From positions 4,066,501-4,130,500 of the forward strand of contig JAYJMM010000038.1 of the NCBI GenBank assembly GCA_037349105.1: a stretch of 64,000 nt of DNA, given 5' to 3'. The notes beneath the pieces were generated by a model. That model was not told where the DNA came from. It was given only the letters and a program-made list of their open reading frames with translations, and did not search any database. The stretch is from Limnomonas spitsbergensis (taxonomy: Eukaryota; Chlorophyta; Chlorophyceae; Chlamydomonadales). Both the position numbers and the translations under genes were made by a program. Below are positions 48,259 to 59,084 of this stretch, piece by piece (position 1 is the first letter of the stretch; each line of letters opens with the position of its first letter).

Positions 48259-48934
48259 TCAAAAACAATTACCGGTGTCTATGTTCAAAAACAAATAAAA
48301 GAAGAGCCGTTAATTCAAGGATACCAGCATTGCTCACCAAAATCATCCCGCACATCATTGATCTGTCTGAAGCTGGAGTAGAGTGTCTCGTCCATGCATG
48401 CAGCCATTATTGCTCCACAGTGTTACGATAAAGTTTAGACAAGATGATGAAGGTTTAAGTCCCAATGAAGGACATCCAGTGACATCCAGTTCCACTCATC
48501 ACTCCATGCTGCCAGCATGCCAACTAAGGTTTAGGGTGGTACTGCATGCGCTCGCTTATTGGTTTGCTAATTTCTAGATAGGTGGCTGGAGTCAGCCTTT
48601 GCTGCTAGCGTGTGTAAGCTGACTCAGATGGCATCCCATTGACCTCTGTTCGGTCAGATAGTCCTATAGTAGGCCCACCTCAATGCCTCCTCCCAACATT
48701 TGAGTACCACCTATTTGCATATCAGCCAAGTGCTAAAGGGGAGAAGGCCTGCATTAGGCGATGGAAGCTAGCCGGCAATATACCGTATGTTAAGGAGTTG
48801 CTACCCTGGTTGTTTTGCTGGGCCCACAGACAGCTTTTCTGTCTCACTTTTGCTGCGGTCCTGCCTGTTATCCGGACGAGGACCGAGTCTCCCTGACACG
48901 CCGATCTAACAGTCAAAAGACATTAGAACTGCTC

Positions 48935-49255
48935 ATACACTATTAAAATTAAGTAGCGTATTATGAGCAAATGCTGGTACATAGCTGGACCCCTAGCAAA
49001 GAGCACGCAGAATCCAACAAGCTGTGAATAATTTATTTGTTGTGACATATTTAAAACTGCCGCTAGTGCGACTAAATAAAAAATATGCAACGTAAATAAA
49101 AAACACCAGCTATGGATCCTCCATTTGTAATTTACCACGTGATGTTGCAGGAATGAAACTCCGACAGGCAATCACTAGAAAATCACAAAAAACACATGTC
49201 CTCCCAGGCTGAGCCCAGACATGCTGCCACATGCGTCACTCACGCTATGTTGATA
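48935..49255 (+). repeat. Dispersed repeat, copy 2
   Basis: Counterpart of 36640-36960 (see that entry); shares gtgacata-ttaaaactgc, ctagtgcgac, caggaatgaaa-ct, cactagaaaat and aggctgagccca blocks in order. Confidence 0.6.
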
Positions 49256-49509
49256 GTAAATCAATACATTGCACACAAAAACAGGGTGGTCCATCCATCC
49301 GCTAAATCATGATACATACTTCCCAGCTTGAGTCTCACTGAGTCCAATACCAGTATACGCATGGATAGCTCGTCCGTGCATCTCGCCCCTGACCCAGCTT
49401 CGTCCAGCTAGACCCTCCAGCTACCACATCCCGGCCAGGAAGCCAGCAAGCCAACCCAGGGCATTCAATGTGCGAAGAACGAATCCTGAAGACTGACACC
49501 CGCTGACAT

Positions 49510-52500
49510 TCAAGAGTCCTCCGCAGACAGCTGGCGCATGAGCAGCATGGCCTCTGTCACCCTCCGCCTAGGGACAAGTGCATCCTCGTCACCCAAGGAG
49601 TGACGCCGGTGTACAGAATCCCCCCCCTGGAGCAGCTTCGGCGCCACAATCTGCGCCCGCAGTGACAGGATGGGCACAGCAGCGGGCACCACACGCTGAG
49701 GTGTCTCCACCACATCCCTCCACTCAATGGCCAGCAGGGCCAGGTCCGGCGCCACAATCCGCGCCAGCAACGACTGGATGGGCACCGCAGCAAGCACCAC
49801 ACGCTGAGGTGTCTCCACCACATCCCTCCGCTCAATGGCCAGCTGTGCCAGGTCCGGTGCCACTATCCGCGCCCGCAGCGACAATATGGGTACAGCAGCG
49901 GGCACCACACGCCGAGGTGTCTCTGACACCACCTCCCTCCGCTCAGTGGCCAGCTGGATCAGCTTCGGCGCCACAATCTGCGCCCGCAGGGACAGGATGG
50001 GTACAGCAGCGGGCACCACACGCCGAGGTGTCTCCACCACCTCCCTCTGCTCAGTGGCCAGCTGGACCAGCTTCGGCGCCACAATCTGCGCCCGCAACGA
50101 CAGGATTGGCACAGCAGCGGGCACCACACGCCGAGGTGTGGCCTGCTGGGCAGGCTGCTGCATGGCTATCTTGCCCTCCTTCTTGCCCTCCTTCTTCTCG
50201 CCCTCCTTCTTCTTGCCCCCCTTCTTGCCCTTCTTCTTGCCCTCCTTCTTCTTGCCCCCCTTCTTGCCCTCCTTCTTGCCCTCCTTCTTCTTGCCCTTCT
50301 TAACCGCCACTACTGCTGGTGCCTGCATGCCGATCAGCTCCTCTGCCTGGTTCAGCTGGATGATGCGTCTGCACTCATCCCGGATCTGAGCCATGGTGGG
50401 GCGCTCGTTTGGGTCCTCCTTGACGCATGAGGCCACCAAGCGCTGCAGGTCCATGGCCACCTGGGGGCTGTAGGCGCCGACCTTGGACATGGCCAGGGGT
50501 GGCAGCGGGTGGCCAGCCTTGATAAAGGAGAACACCTTCTTCATGGCTTCGTTGACGCAGATTCCTTGCGCAGCCGCCATGGAGGCGGCCACATCCACAA
50601 ACGGGTGATCTTGGCCATTCATGCATGCCGCGAGCATGCGACCGAAGCTGAATGCGTCCACCTTTGTGGTCACCTGAAAAGGGTGCAAGACAGGGGGGTC
50701 AGAATAAGGAGTGATAAATACTGGTACGGGCATTCACACAAATGGCGGATGCTTTATATGTTGGGGGGGGGGGGCAGAATTCAGCACGTGGCTGGTAGGT
50801 GTAGGGGCAGGTGTGGTGGTGTGTGGGGGAGGGGGCAGAATTTAACACGTGGCTGGTAGGTGTAGGGGCAGGTGTGGTGGTGTGTGGGGGAGGGGGCAGA
50901 ATTCAACACGTGGCTGGTAGGTGTAGGGGCAGGTGTGGTGGTGTGTGGGGGAGGGGGCAGAATTCAACACGTGGCTGGTAGGTGTAGGGGCAGGTGTGGT
51001 GGTGTGTGGGGGAGGGGGGGGGGGCAGAATTCAACACGTGGCTGGTAGGTGTAGGGGCAGGTGTGGTGGTGTGTGTGTGGGGGGGGAGGGCAGAATTTAG
51101 CAGTTGGCTGGTAGGTGTAGGGACAGGTGTAGTGGTGTGTGTGTGTGGGGGGGGGGGCAGAATTCATCACGTGGCTGGTAGGTGTAGGGGCAGGTGTGGT
51201 GGTGTGTGTGTGTGGGGGGGGGGGTGAATTCAGCACTTGGCTGGTAGGTGTAGGGACAGGTGTGATGGTGTGTGTGTGTGTGGGGGGGGGGGTGAATTCA
51301 GCACTTGGCTGGCAGGTGTAGGGGCAGGTGTGGTGGTGTGTGTGGTGTGTGTGGTGTGGGGGGTGAATTCAGCAGTTGGCTGGTAGGTGTAGGGACAGGT
51401 GTGGTGGTGTGTGTGTATGTGGGGGGGGGAGGGGTGAATTCAGCAGTTGGCTGGTAGGTGTAGGGGCAGGTGTGGTGGTGTGTGTGTGTGTGGGGGGGTG
51501 AATTCAGCAGTTGGCTGGTAGGTGTAGGAACAGGTGTGGTGGTGTGTGTGGGGTGGGTGTGGGGGGGGTGAATTCAGCAGTTGGCTGGTAGGTGTAGGGA
51601 CAGGTGTGGTGGTGTGTGTGTGTGGGGGGGGGTGAATTCAGCACTTGGCTGGTAGGTGTAGGGACAGGTGTGATGGTGTGTGTGTGTGGGGGGGGGTGAA
51701 TTCAGCACTTGGCTGGTAGGTGTGATGGTGTGTGGGGGGGGGGGGGCTAAATTCTCCCCTGACCCCTACATATGTTGTCGCCTGTCCACCCAGCCCTTCC
51801 ATCTCACCGGATAGCCTCTTGTGACGAACTCTGGGGCTAAGTACAGGATGTGGCCTGGGGTGATCTTGGCCACAGTCCCGTCAGGGCCGAGTGGTTGCGA
51901 CATTCCGGGGTCACCAACCTGCAACAAAGGGGGGGGGGATATGGAAACAAGGTGGTATAATCCGTCTCTACTGCATGCTGGCAGGGTTCAATCGTGCGGG
52001 TTGGGTGCTAAGGTGCTTCATTCCGCATGCTTGCATTCAAGCGAGGTGATGTCATGCTGACCGGGCGCACACATGCTGGAAGAGTGCTAAATCGCGGGCA
52101 GGCGCTGACATGCAAGCGAGGTGCCAATGCGCATGGGCATGGTGCTGAGACTGTGCATGATGGGCCCTATGTCCGTCATTGGGGCCATGTGGGGCGCTGG
52201 CATGCGAACAAGGCAGTATTGCATGCTGACAGGGTTTTGCTGTATACATGTGGGGGCCCGTCAAGGCTGTGAGCTAACACATGATGGTGGGGTGCAGTCG
52301 TGAGGACCTGGCTGCAGCCTCAGTAGGAACCATTATATTGAATCAGATAGCCGGGGGGAGGGAGGGGGAGGGGCGGGGAGAGGTGGGAGGGAGGAGGGAT
52401 GGGGAGGGGAGAGGGAGGACGGAGGGGGTTCTGTTGTCAACCACAACACATGTACAGTAGACTGCCCCCCCCCCCCCATGCTGTCCTGAGAGCTTGCCCT

Positions 52501-55500
52501 CACCTTGATGTCGTAAGTGGTCTGCCCAGTGACCGGGTCCTTCTTCTGCTTGAACAAAAGGTTGTCGGCCTTCAGGTCCATGTGGACGAACTTGCGCTCG
52601 TGCACGAGGGACACAGCTGCAGCGCAGCTGTACAAGACCTCTAACACTTCCTGAGGGGAGAGGCTGAGAGGAAGGGGGGAGGGGGGTATGGATTAGTGTG
52701 CATGAGAGATGCTGCATACAGGCAAACCAGCAGGCATGCAGTCATGAGGGGGGGGTAGGGTTGAGGGGTTAGGGCTCATTGACTAGGGGTCAGCGTGCAT
52801 GTTTGCAGGCAGGAGGGGGTTGAGGGTTGAGGGGTTAGGGTTCATTGATTGGGGGTCAGCGTGCATGTTTGCAGGCAGGAGGGGGTTGAGGGGTTAGGGC
52901 TCATTGACTAGGGGTCAGCGTGCATGTTTGCAGGCAGGAGGAGGTTGAGGGGTAAGAGTTCATTGATGGGGGGTCAGCGTGCATGTTTGCAGGCAGGAGG
53001 GGGTTGAGGGTTGAGGGGTTAGGGTTCATTGATTGGGGGTCAGCGTGCATGTTTGCAGGCAGGAGGGGGTTGAGGGGTTAGGGCTCATTGCCTAGGGGTC
53101 AGCGTGCATGTTTGCAGGCAGGAGGGGGTTGAGGGGTTAGGGTTCATTGACTAGGGGTCAGCGTGCATGTTTGCAGGCAGGAGGGGGTTTAGGGGTAAGA
53201 GTTCATTGACTAGGGGTAAGCGTGCATGCCTGTGAGCAGGAGGGGGTTGAGGGTTTAGGGGTACGGGTTCATTGACCTGAACATTGCAAATTACGTGGGA
53301 CATGGGCGGAAGCATGGGACGTGGTCACTGTTTGCTAAGCAACCCATGCTACTTGGCTGGCAGGCTGGGTGACGTACCGGCCGTCTTTGAGCAAGGAGCT
53401 CACGTCCCCGTCCATCATCGGCATTAAATAGCCGCAGATGTGGGGCTTATCGCAAGGGCCGTCGTACACAATGCCCACGATGGGAACCACGTGGTCCCCA
53501 CATCGCCCGCGTGACAGCTGGGAGACTAAAATCTCCCGCATTGTGAGGAGCTCCGACCCGTCTCGCTGCAGTCAATGAGGGCAAGCAGATGTGTGAGCAA
53601 GCGACTACAAAGGAGGAGGCAGCAGGCAGACTATTTGAGACAGATACCCGCTCAAAAAAAAAAGGATGGCACAACAGCCACTAAGAGGCGGCTAGCATGG
53701 CAAGAATGAAAGAATGATGGCAATGGCAATTGACTCATGGATCACCAAATCACAACAAAAATATTGACCTGGGGTTAGATAACATTTGGGGGCAATAGAA
53801 ACAGTTGGAACCCTGAACGTGTTTGGCCTAATTGAAGGCAGGGCATGCAGCGTATGATGTGGCAATTCACATCCATGTGAGAGGGCCACGCGGGCTAGCC
53901 TCATCCATGTGAGAGGGCCACGCGGGCTAGCCACACCCATGCATAGTGCGTTGGATCCCCTCTGCTGACCTCGTCCATTGCTGACATGTACATATCATAA
54001 CATCATGGCCGATTGAAACATAACCCTGGTCAGTCATGGCATTATTCCACACCCTAGGTTGGCACACACTTACCATGATTACTTGCTTGTAGGCCAATCT
54101 TCGGCCGTCGTGAAGCACGCTGAACAGATGGCCGAATGCGCCTTGAGCGATGGGCTTCTTTCCTGCCACTTGATCGGCTAGGCTGCTTGCCATGATGTGT
54201 GGCAGTTTTGACAGGGGCTCAGCCGTAGAAGCCGCTAGCTGAGCCTTGAGGTTGCTGATCTCCCTGAGTTTGCTGATAGTCTCCTGCTCTGCACGCTCTG
54301 CCCGCTCTGCCTTTATGGTTGCCAGCATTTTTGCTCTTTGTAACTCTGCATAGGAAGGGGCAAAACAGGGAGGGCAATCAGCGGCAAGTGGAAGCAGTCC
54401 TCATGTGCACAATATTGCAGGTGTGACGACGAAGAAGGGGGGAAGTGTGAATCTGGTCTGAACACATCGATCATGCCTGTCCGCCATGCCATGTGACAAT
54501 CAATCTATAAAGCGGTCACTGATCAATCCAATCGCACAGACGTGCGTCATTCCCTTCACACATCAAATGAAAATGCATAGACGCCTGTGATTCCCTGAAG
54601 ATATCAATCCTTGGTCAGTCATAGCCAGAACTGAAGGAGTGATGACCACAGATCATCTCTAGCAGTCCTTACCGGCTGCGGAGCCTGCGATTCGGGGGAC
54701 AGCCGACATAGTCTGAGCCGCATAAGCAGACTGTTTCTTTGCCAGCTGAGCCCCGAGGTCGCCATTCTTCCGCGCTAACTTGACGATTGCAAGCGCTCTA
54801 GCTTTCTGTAAATCTGCATAGGAATGAGAAAAAGGGGGGGCAATCAGTGGCTGTGGCAGGAGGCGAGAGAGGTTAAGGAGGAGGGGCACTCAGTGGCTCC
54901 TGGCCGGAGGTGAGGGAGGAAGAGGAGGATAGGGTGCGCTCAGTGGCAGCTGGCAGGAGGTGAGTGAGGGAGGAAGAGGAGGATAGGGCGCACTCAGTAG
55001 CTGCTGGCAGGAGGTGAGTGAGGGAGGAAGAAGGGCGGGGGCACTCAATGATAGGCTGGAGGCGCACGAGGGAGAAGGAGGGTGTGGGGGGGGGCAATCA
55101 ACGGCAGTAGCTAGATAGGCGAGGGTTTAGTGAGGGGAGGGGGCACTAAGGCACACTCCGTAAGAGCACGGCAGTAATAAGGTCCCTCAGGTTGTTGGAC
55201 AGCTGCCACTCGGTGGGACGATAAGCATTGGCAAACGTTGCTTCACTACCTAAACTCCCAAAGCTGGGTGGTGTAGGTGGTCAGAATTCGCAACAGGCTC
55301 CCCATGATGCAGCTCGTCGTGGGCCGCATGAGTGTGATGCAACCAAGATGACGTACACGGAGTGTACTGTGTACCAATCATGAGGAATGAAAGTGGAAGC
55401 AGTCCCCATGTGCACAATACTGCAGGTGTGAAGACGAAGGAGGCAGGGGAGATGGAATGAAGTGTGAATCTGGTTACACACCGACGTTTGAACACATCAT

Positions 55501-55772
55501 CGATCATCGATCATGTCCGCCATGACATGTGACGATCAATCTATCAATCAAGCGGCCATCACTGTTGAATCAAATTGCATTATTGACGTGCGTGATTCCC
55601 TCAGCACATCCATCATCGTGATACGGTAGCCAGAACTTCAGGAGGGACCACATATGCATGATCTCCAGTCCTTACCGGCACATCCGGAGACTGCGGTTGA
55701 TAGGACAGCAGGCTGCGGCATGGCGCGCGCGTAGGAAGCGCGGAAGGGATTGGTGTTGCTGACTGGAGCCAT
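49510..55772 (-). CDS. Coiled-coil protein kinase-like protein with C-terminal repeats, 7 exons, 710 aa
   Basis: Exons: 55772-55676, 54813-54673, 54345-54074, 53565-53378, 52663-52504, 51918-51808, 50673-49510 (2133 nt, phases consistent). Residues 33-118 form a coiled coil (DLQKARALAIVKLARKNG; AERAEQETISKLREISNLKA). The kinase-like domain runs about 143-430: IAQGAFGHLFSV (Gly loop missing its first Gly), LAYKQVI with Lys166, VHMDLKADNLLF (HMD, Asp262), VGDPGMSQ in place of DFG (Asp289), YLAPEF (Glu316), VDAFSFGRML, ERPTMAQIRDE. A Lys/Gly/Glu-rich linker (about 448-491, KKKEGKK units) is followed by five repeats of 37-39 aa (TPRRVVPAAVPILSLRAQIV type, about 502-690) and a short end DALVPRRRVTEAML. 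The key Lys and Asp residues persist, so activity is possible, but the altered motifs make a pseudokinase or scaffold plausible. The mature role is unknown. Confidence 0.85.
50755..51765. repeat. About 62-bp minisatellite in kinase intron 6
   Basis: About 16 units of gtggctggtaggtgtagggg, then caggtgtggtggtgtgtg, a G-run, and aattcaacac. Unit length varies through (gt)n and poly-G. It begins about 80 bp from the exon-7 acceptor and fills most of the intron 50674-51807. On the + strand it is G-rich. Confidence 0.96.
52735..53278. repeat. About 58-70-bp minisatellite in kinase intron 4
   Basis: Eight to nine units of gttgaggggttagggctcat, then tgactaggggtcagcgtgca and tgtttgcaggcagga. It fills the intron 52664-53377. 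Confidence 0.96.
54361..55665. repeat. Homologous introns 1 and 2 of the 710-aa kinase gene
   Basis: 54380-54600 (intron 2) aligns with 55385-55620 (intron 1): ggaagcagtcc-catgtgcac, aat-ctgcaggtgtga, agtgtgaatctggt, cgatcatg-c-gtccgccat, atgtgac-atcaatctat, and gacgtgcgt. Both introns end in tcctatgcag or the like and precede exons of the same phase encoding (A/S)A-[D/E]LQ[K/R]A coiled coils. This is an exon-plus-intron tandem duplication. Confidence 0.85.
54880..55100. repeat. About 66-bp tandem repeat in kinase intron 1
   Basis: Four to five units of gcactcagtggctgctggca, then ggaggtgagtgagggaggaa and gaggaggatag. Read on the minus strand it is pyrimidine-rich (cctcctcttcctccctcac) and lies just upstream of the exon-2 acceptor, where it could act as an extended polypyrimidine tract. 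Confidence 0.9.
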
Positions 55773-58470
55773 TGTGGTACGGTAGTCTGGGAGAGGACGG
55801 AAGGCACTGTGAGGAAATAAAGGTGCGTGGGTCGGGTTTCGAATGCCGACATGCGTCAAATCATAGCTAGGATAAGACAAACAGTTCCATGGCATGCGAT
55901 GTGAATCAGAATCTACGCTTGATGATCTATCATAATGTGCGTGCTGGAGACGGAGCGATGGCGGTAGATAGATGCCTGCCAGCAGCTTGGAGGCGCCAAT
56001 AGATAGATCAAAGAAGAAAGCATGAGTGGTCGGCGCGCAATGCTTGCATAAAATGCATCCGGATAGATGGCTACAGATATCTTAACGTAGGTATCCACTT
56101 CTGCTGTCAGTCGAGGAGGGACTCGCCTGGTAGCTGCTGCTTGAATTTAGTTCCAGGCACGTTAGCCGTGCGCTGCTGCTCGGATATCGATTGAAATGAA
56201 ATGAAGGAGAAGACAGCTGTGAGACATGGATAGATCGGGAGAAAGAGGGGTCAGTGACTGAGACAATCAAGATAACAAGAGAGCGAAAGGACCAGATACA
56301 CGCAATGGCGGGACGACGTCACTCAGTCGCTCGAGGGGTCGTCAGTAAACGGGGGCCATGCACACACGCCCCGCCGTGTACATGCATGCGGGACCGGAGA
56401 AAGGCATATCATTGAACCATGTATGCATACATACACACAGGGTTGCATCAGGAGCAAGCTGAATACGCAGTCTGGCTGTGTGCTCAGTCAGCAGCAGCAG
56501 GATAATCATGCTGCCAGTACATGCGCAGGCAGGGCGTTGCATTAGGAGCAATACACAGTCTGTGTGGCTGGCCAACATGATAATCATCATGCTCTTATTA
56601 GGCAGTGCGACATCAGGCCATTCAGTGTGGCGTTCGCTCGGTTCTATCACACACACCGTGCGGTGATGTCGATTGTGTTGTCTTGCAGTTAATTGATACG
56701 GCTTTGAGCGTACAATGGTGCGTGCCGGTGGCCAGAATATCTGGATATATGGATACCGGTAATGCTGTGAATGCAAGAATCAAGTAAGACCAAGCGTAGA
56801 TGAAGACGATATGCATCGCCAACATTTGTGGCGGGCATTCAGTAACCTGCGATGACGCACATGTAGGTTATTACACATTTTTTACCTACAGCTTCCAATC
56901 AGATGGTATTACTGGATTGTGTCCAGCAGCTACCACGCCACTCAGGTCGGCGTGCGCCGCGTATGTACAGCAAATGCCACGCACTCGCATATCGGTACTC
57001 ATCTGTCTCGCAAGTTCGACTGGGGGGCAACGAGTTCTGGTTGTGGGAGGGATTGGTTAGAGTTTGATTGCTTGGGTCGTCATTGCAGACTTGGCTCCTG
57101 TCAGGTGATAATGACCGATTAGTTGCAGTTTTATCTCACTCACATAAATAGCCACTCAGTCTGACCTGGACTCACCTCCGTCTCAGGTTAGGCATGCACT
57201 GCATGCATGAGTGCATGGCTAGCATGGCATGTATATAACAGTAGATAGCCTGCATGAGGCGTGCATGACTAGCTAGGCATGCATGCATGTGTCAACAACA
57301 AGGCCGCGTGCATTTTCAGCTGGGAGAGGACCTGTGTGTTATGTTAGATCCGAAGAGTCTTCAATATCTCCTCTCCCTCCCTCCCACTTCACTCAATCAC
57401 GCTAGATAGTGTGGAAGACATGCATACAACAGCCAGCCAGCCAGTTGGTTTGTTGTGTGACACATGGTACCATGGCTGTAGCATGGTAGATACCGGTCGC
57501 ATGGCTGATTGGGGAAACTATGTCAGTTTATTAACCACGTGGGGACATGAATGAAGCGTGGGTCTATCTACTTACGGATCATCAAGTATGTATGTAACCA
57601 CCATGGGATGGATGGGATGGCCCATGCGAGGTTCCACCATGCCATCCCATTCATTGTGCGGCGATACCCACTAAGATAACAGGGGGATATCTATGCAGTG
57701 GATGGGGGGTCCCATGATGGTACGCCAGGCACACCATTGCTCGTCCCACTCTTGCACTTTCCTGACGTCAAAATTTAATTTTACAACTCCCCTCCGTCCC
57801 CCCAATCAATTCCACACTTGGCAGCCTCAGCACTCACTATTCATTAGTCCCGAGTGTTTCGCTCTCATTCTCAACACCCCTGCCTCCTCCACCCCCGCCA
57901 TGTACTGACACCTGCATTGTAAAATAGCTTGCTGTGCACTATGTTATGGATGAGTGGTTCATGTATTGGAGGACAGCCTCATCATCGGCTGGTAGCAGTC
58001 AGGTCCAACCCTGCCCCTAGTTTTATATCTTAGAAGATTCTAAGAACTCCTTAAGTGCTCAATCATCCCTGCGATGCCTATCTGGAGCACTGGGAACACA
58101 CCGGCCATCATGCTTGTCTGAGAGCAACATGCACCTCACATGCAAACACACCATCCATTGAGACAGTATGTCACGGTAAGCCTCGTGTTCCGCCTGAGCC
58201 TGCCCTGGGCTAGCTCCATGCAGGCTCATCCTTTGTTGCTTGATCACCTCTTGTGCCCCTTGGCCCAATCAGACATAAACGAATAAAAGGCACCTACATA
58301 CCCTACCGGTATCCATGCATGAATACTTCATAAAGCAACCTCAACCTGCCTGTCCCTTCCGCCTCAGTCAATGCCTGGCACTCCACTCTTGACCATGCAT
58401 GCTCAGGATGAAGAACACGCATGCAGAGTATGACAAACGCAAAGAAGAACAACAGGTATGTAGGGATAGA
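55773..58470. other. Gene-poor region upstream of the 710-aa kinase gene
   Basis: 2.7 kb with many catg/gcatgc words and no convincing exon. The first part must carry the kinase promoter and 5' UTR. A minus-strand stretch at 58268-58160 (GAQEVIKQQRMSLHGASPGQ, then AQAEHEAYRDILSQ) is helical and could be a lone exon of another coiled-coil gene, but lacks splice support. Confidence 0.45.
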
Positions 58471-58521
58471 GGGGTCCGACGGTAGGGGGAAAGTCGTTTT
58501 CGCTGTGTCCCTAGGCTACTT

Positions 58522-58605
58522 TCGGCGTGCTGTCGCTTTCGACAGCAGGAAGCGACAGGCTGTCGCTTTCGACAGTATGAGCAGATCGGCTGTCGATTTT
58601 GTGCT
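58522..58605. repeat. Repeated ctgtcg...cgacag hairpin units
   Basis: ctgtcgctttcgacag occurs at 58530-58545 and 58559-58574 with arms ctgtcg/cgacag around a tttc loop, followed by agcgacagg and a half copy ctgtcgattttg near 58592. Each unit can form a 6-bp-stem hairpin, and neighbouring units can also pair with each other. Confidence 0.75.
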
Positions 58606-59084
58606 AAAACGAACAGCGAACAGTGTGGAGCTCGCTGTCGCTGTACAGCATTCTCAACAGCCGTTTCTTGTAGCTGAACGTCGGATCTCCCCACTTTTCC
58701 TCGGCATAGGTGTTCCTCGGAATCCGACGTATCTTTTTCTCATACAGGCTATTGCATTCCCCGCACTTCAGATTGGACGATTTTTACTACCGTAGTAGAT
58801 TCGACTAAGACGGAAATCGCAACACCCCAACTGGTGAACCAGCCCTCGCTTATCGTGTCACGAACTGGACGGCAGATGGAATAAGAGGAGCGCATCATCT
58901 ACAGCGCACAAATGGATTTAAAGAACCAGGTAACAATAATGCCTTCAACTCAAGCGTACCATGGCATGTGAATACTACCATCCCATCCCATGCTGGTTCA
59001 GAGATTGCACGCATGGGAGTGCGGATGAATACCCTATGCTCATCACTGCAATCAACTGCCATCCAAAAATCCATGTTCCCTGTC

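Noticed and set aside
49578..50303. Plus-strand ORF rich in PPxSAPA repeats
   Set aside because: It is the antisense shadow of the kinase exon encoding the Lys-rich linker and the 37-39-aa repeats.
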